Assembly (NCBI RefSeq): GCF_910591885.1
Contig: NC_063274.1
Location: 22,652,164 to 22,716,163 of the forward strand
Source of the DNA: Bombus terrestris
Lineage: Eukaryota > Arthropoda > Insecta > Hymenoptera > Apidae
DNA length: 64,000 nt
Direction: 5' to 3'
Positions 62,239-64,000 of this stretch are shown piece by piece. Under the pieces are notes generated by a model that saw only the letters and a list, made by a program, of their open reading frames with translations, was not told where the DNA came from and did no database searches. The translations under genes and the position numbers were made by a program. The first letter of the stretch is position 1; each line of letters starts with the position of its first letter.

Positions 62239-64000
62239 GTACAGTCAAACGACCTGGAAGTAGCGATGACTCTGCAGGTGGCTCAGGCTTTTGCTGCAGT
62301 TCACTTTGTTTCTTTCTCTCACTCTTTACTCACTTTCTTCTCTATCACTGTCTTCTCTATCTCCTTCACTGTAGCTACGATTCCCCACACCATTTTTCAC
62401 ATTTTTCACATTTTTCTATCTGCTAATCTTTTTCCTGCTATTGCAGACGTTGATTTCCGTTAGAACAAAAATATTGTGTAGGTATATATTTAGTACATAT
62501 AAATATGCTAGGGGTGGGTATGTATGTGTGCGTGTGTGTGTGTGCGCGCGCGCTTGTGTGTACATGTTATAAGAAATATTTATACATATATCTATATGTA
62601 TATCTATGTATACTGTACTGTATACAAATCTTAAGCCACCTACTAAATGAATATTTTGTTTTTACAAATGAATAGATATTTAATGTTACTTTAAATCTGG
62701 TATTACATAGATATTGACTTTTCGAGATATGCTTAATTCCAGAATTGTCGATTATGAGTAATTTATGAAACAGGAATAACTACAAGTATTCACATAAAGA
62801 AAATATTAAGAGATCCATTTTTATCTAAAACAATGTGAAAATACTCTCCACATCATTTTGATAAGTAAATACGTTGTAAGAAACATCTCTAAGAAGATTG
62901 TAAACTAGAAAGAACTACAAATACATAAGTAACGCCATAAAAAGCTATCAAAGGATTTGAAAAGATTTTATGTAAGATCATGTGAAAATATTCCCTATAA
63001 AATATAATTGTCGTTATCACTATCACTGCTACTACTCAGATTACTATTGTAAATGACCGAGACCTTCTATACAGTACTAAGTATAGATATATATGTATAT
63101 GATAATATGTAATAATGTCGGAGAGCATCTTGTTAATTTAAAGTATCAATTACATTTTCATGCTGTTGACTCGTCCGCGTGTTTCCATCGATGCTTTAAT
63201 ATAATTATTTTATTACTTCCGATTCAAATCGAACGATGATTATTCGTCGCTCAGCAAACGCTCAGTGCCCATCATTGTATCGCATCATAGCTCATGCCTA
63301 GTCAACTTCTTTCACTCTCTCCATCGCTATGGGTATTACGTACATTATTATTATCATAGTATGTGCGCAGCATTAGCAGCAGTAGCAGCAGCAACAGTAA
63401 ATGTTAACGATGAAAAAGATTGTACGAGTATGTACCTATAGTGGTACACGAAAATATTGCAACGCTTATCATAAAAAGCTTTCTTGTATACCCACACATA
63501 TTATGTGTGTTATATAAAACATTTAGAGAAATTTCATTAATTCAAAACACATCGAGCCACTTGATCTATATTTCTCCAATAGAATATTGCAAAAGGTCTT
63601 TGGCAAAATAAGCAATACCAAAGTGAGTAACTGAGATAGCCTATAGTAATTTGACAGATATTTGACAATCTGTCATATTTCTAAAAATACTATTCCAGGT
63701 ACTATTCCATATTTGGATATCGTCCTTTATTCTATTAATATGTTAATCTCGTCTTTGCATTCCATATATAAAGTTATTAATCTACTTATGTCAAAAGACA
63801 ATTAGTTCAACGGCTATTTTAATTTGTATAAAATGTTATAAAGTATGTCGTGAAATATATCGTATGAGAGACAAGCAGTACAAATATAAAAGTAATGCTT
63901 TACATTTATTTCATCCGGTAGATTTCTCAAATTATAAAGATAAAATATCTACTAAACTAATTGCTTCTCCATATAAATAGGTTAACAACTTTTTATACAG
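62239..64000 (+). other. babo intron after exon 3b, to the window edge
   Basis: No transmembrane or GS exon was recognised. A pyrimidine-rich tract of ~160 nt (62285-62440) ends in a strong acceptor at 62446 (see findings). A (GT)n/(CG)n microsatellite lies at 62525-62561, and short AGC repeats at about 63371-63392. The remainder is plain AT-rich sequence. Confidence 0.6.

Overview
The window is an AT-rich stretch of an insect nuclear genome with spliced genes, long introns, many microsatellites and old DNA transposons. The protein matches and the general texture (AT-rich, mariner/Tc1 relics, short introns in housekeeping genes, very long introns in a developmental gene) suggest a hymenopteran, probably a bee. 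I cannot fix the species.

Layout. 1-10.5 kb is gene-poor. It holds one exon of an immunoglobulin-domain (Beat-like) gene on the minus strand (3827-4032), a dead full-length mariner (4565-5828) and a GC-rich dispersed repeat. 10.6-14.15 kb (+) is a complete 13-exon VPS53 gene (835 aa, GARP/EARP tethering complex). 14.5-16.27 kb (-) is a complete 6-exon RpL7A gene (268 aa), convergent with VPS53; two of its introns contain good box C/D snoRNA candidates. 17-21.66 kb (+) is a complete UDP-glucose 6-dehydrogenase gene (sgl/Ugdh, 479 aa) with an inferred non-coding first exon. It is divergent from RpL7A, and the two probably share a ~0.6 kb promoter region. From ~23.4 kb to the right edge (+) lies the 5' part of a TGF-beta/activin type I receptor gene, best matched to baboon (babo): a long repeat-rich 5'UTR, a signal-peptide exon (24556-24640), a first ectodomain exon (44354-44468), then two alternative ligand-binding exons with identical splice phases (50819-50976 and 62087-62238). 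The transmembrane, GS and kinase exons must lie beyond 64 kb.

The most interesting system is the babo ectodomain. Two competing exons each start with the same Cys codon and each carry the CC...CN end of the receptor fold, so ligand choice would be set by splicing, as known for Drosophila Babo isoforms. The introns around them hold a purine tract just upstream of the first alternative exon, and a strong acceptor after the second that would give a short secreted ectodomain. The babo introns also hold several inverted-repeat (foldback) elements, notably a ~600 bp near-palindrome at 47.07-47.66 kb, a ~220 bp-arm foldback with a transposase fragment at 35.7-36.5 kb, and a 42 bp-arm hairpin at 28.8 kb.

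The housekeeping genes are unrelated in function: endosome-to-Golgi retrograde transport, the 60S ribosome, and UDP-glucuronate supply for glycosaminoglycans. The last has an indirect link to TGF-beta signalling through proteoglycans, but nothing in the sequence shows co-regulation. All database-type identifications are from memory of the families. No search was run.
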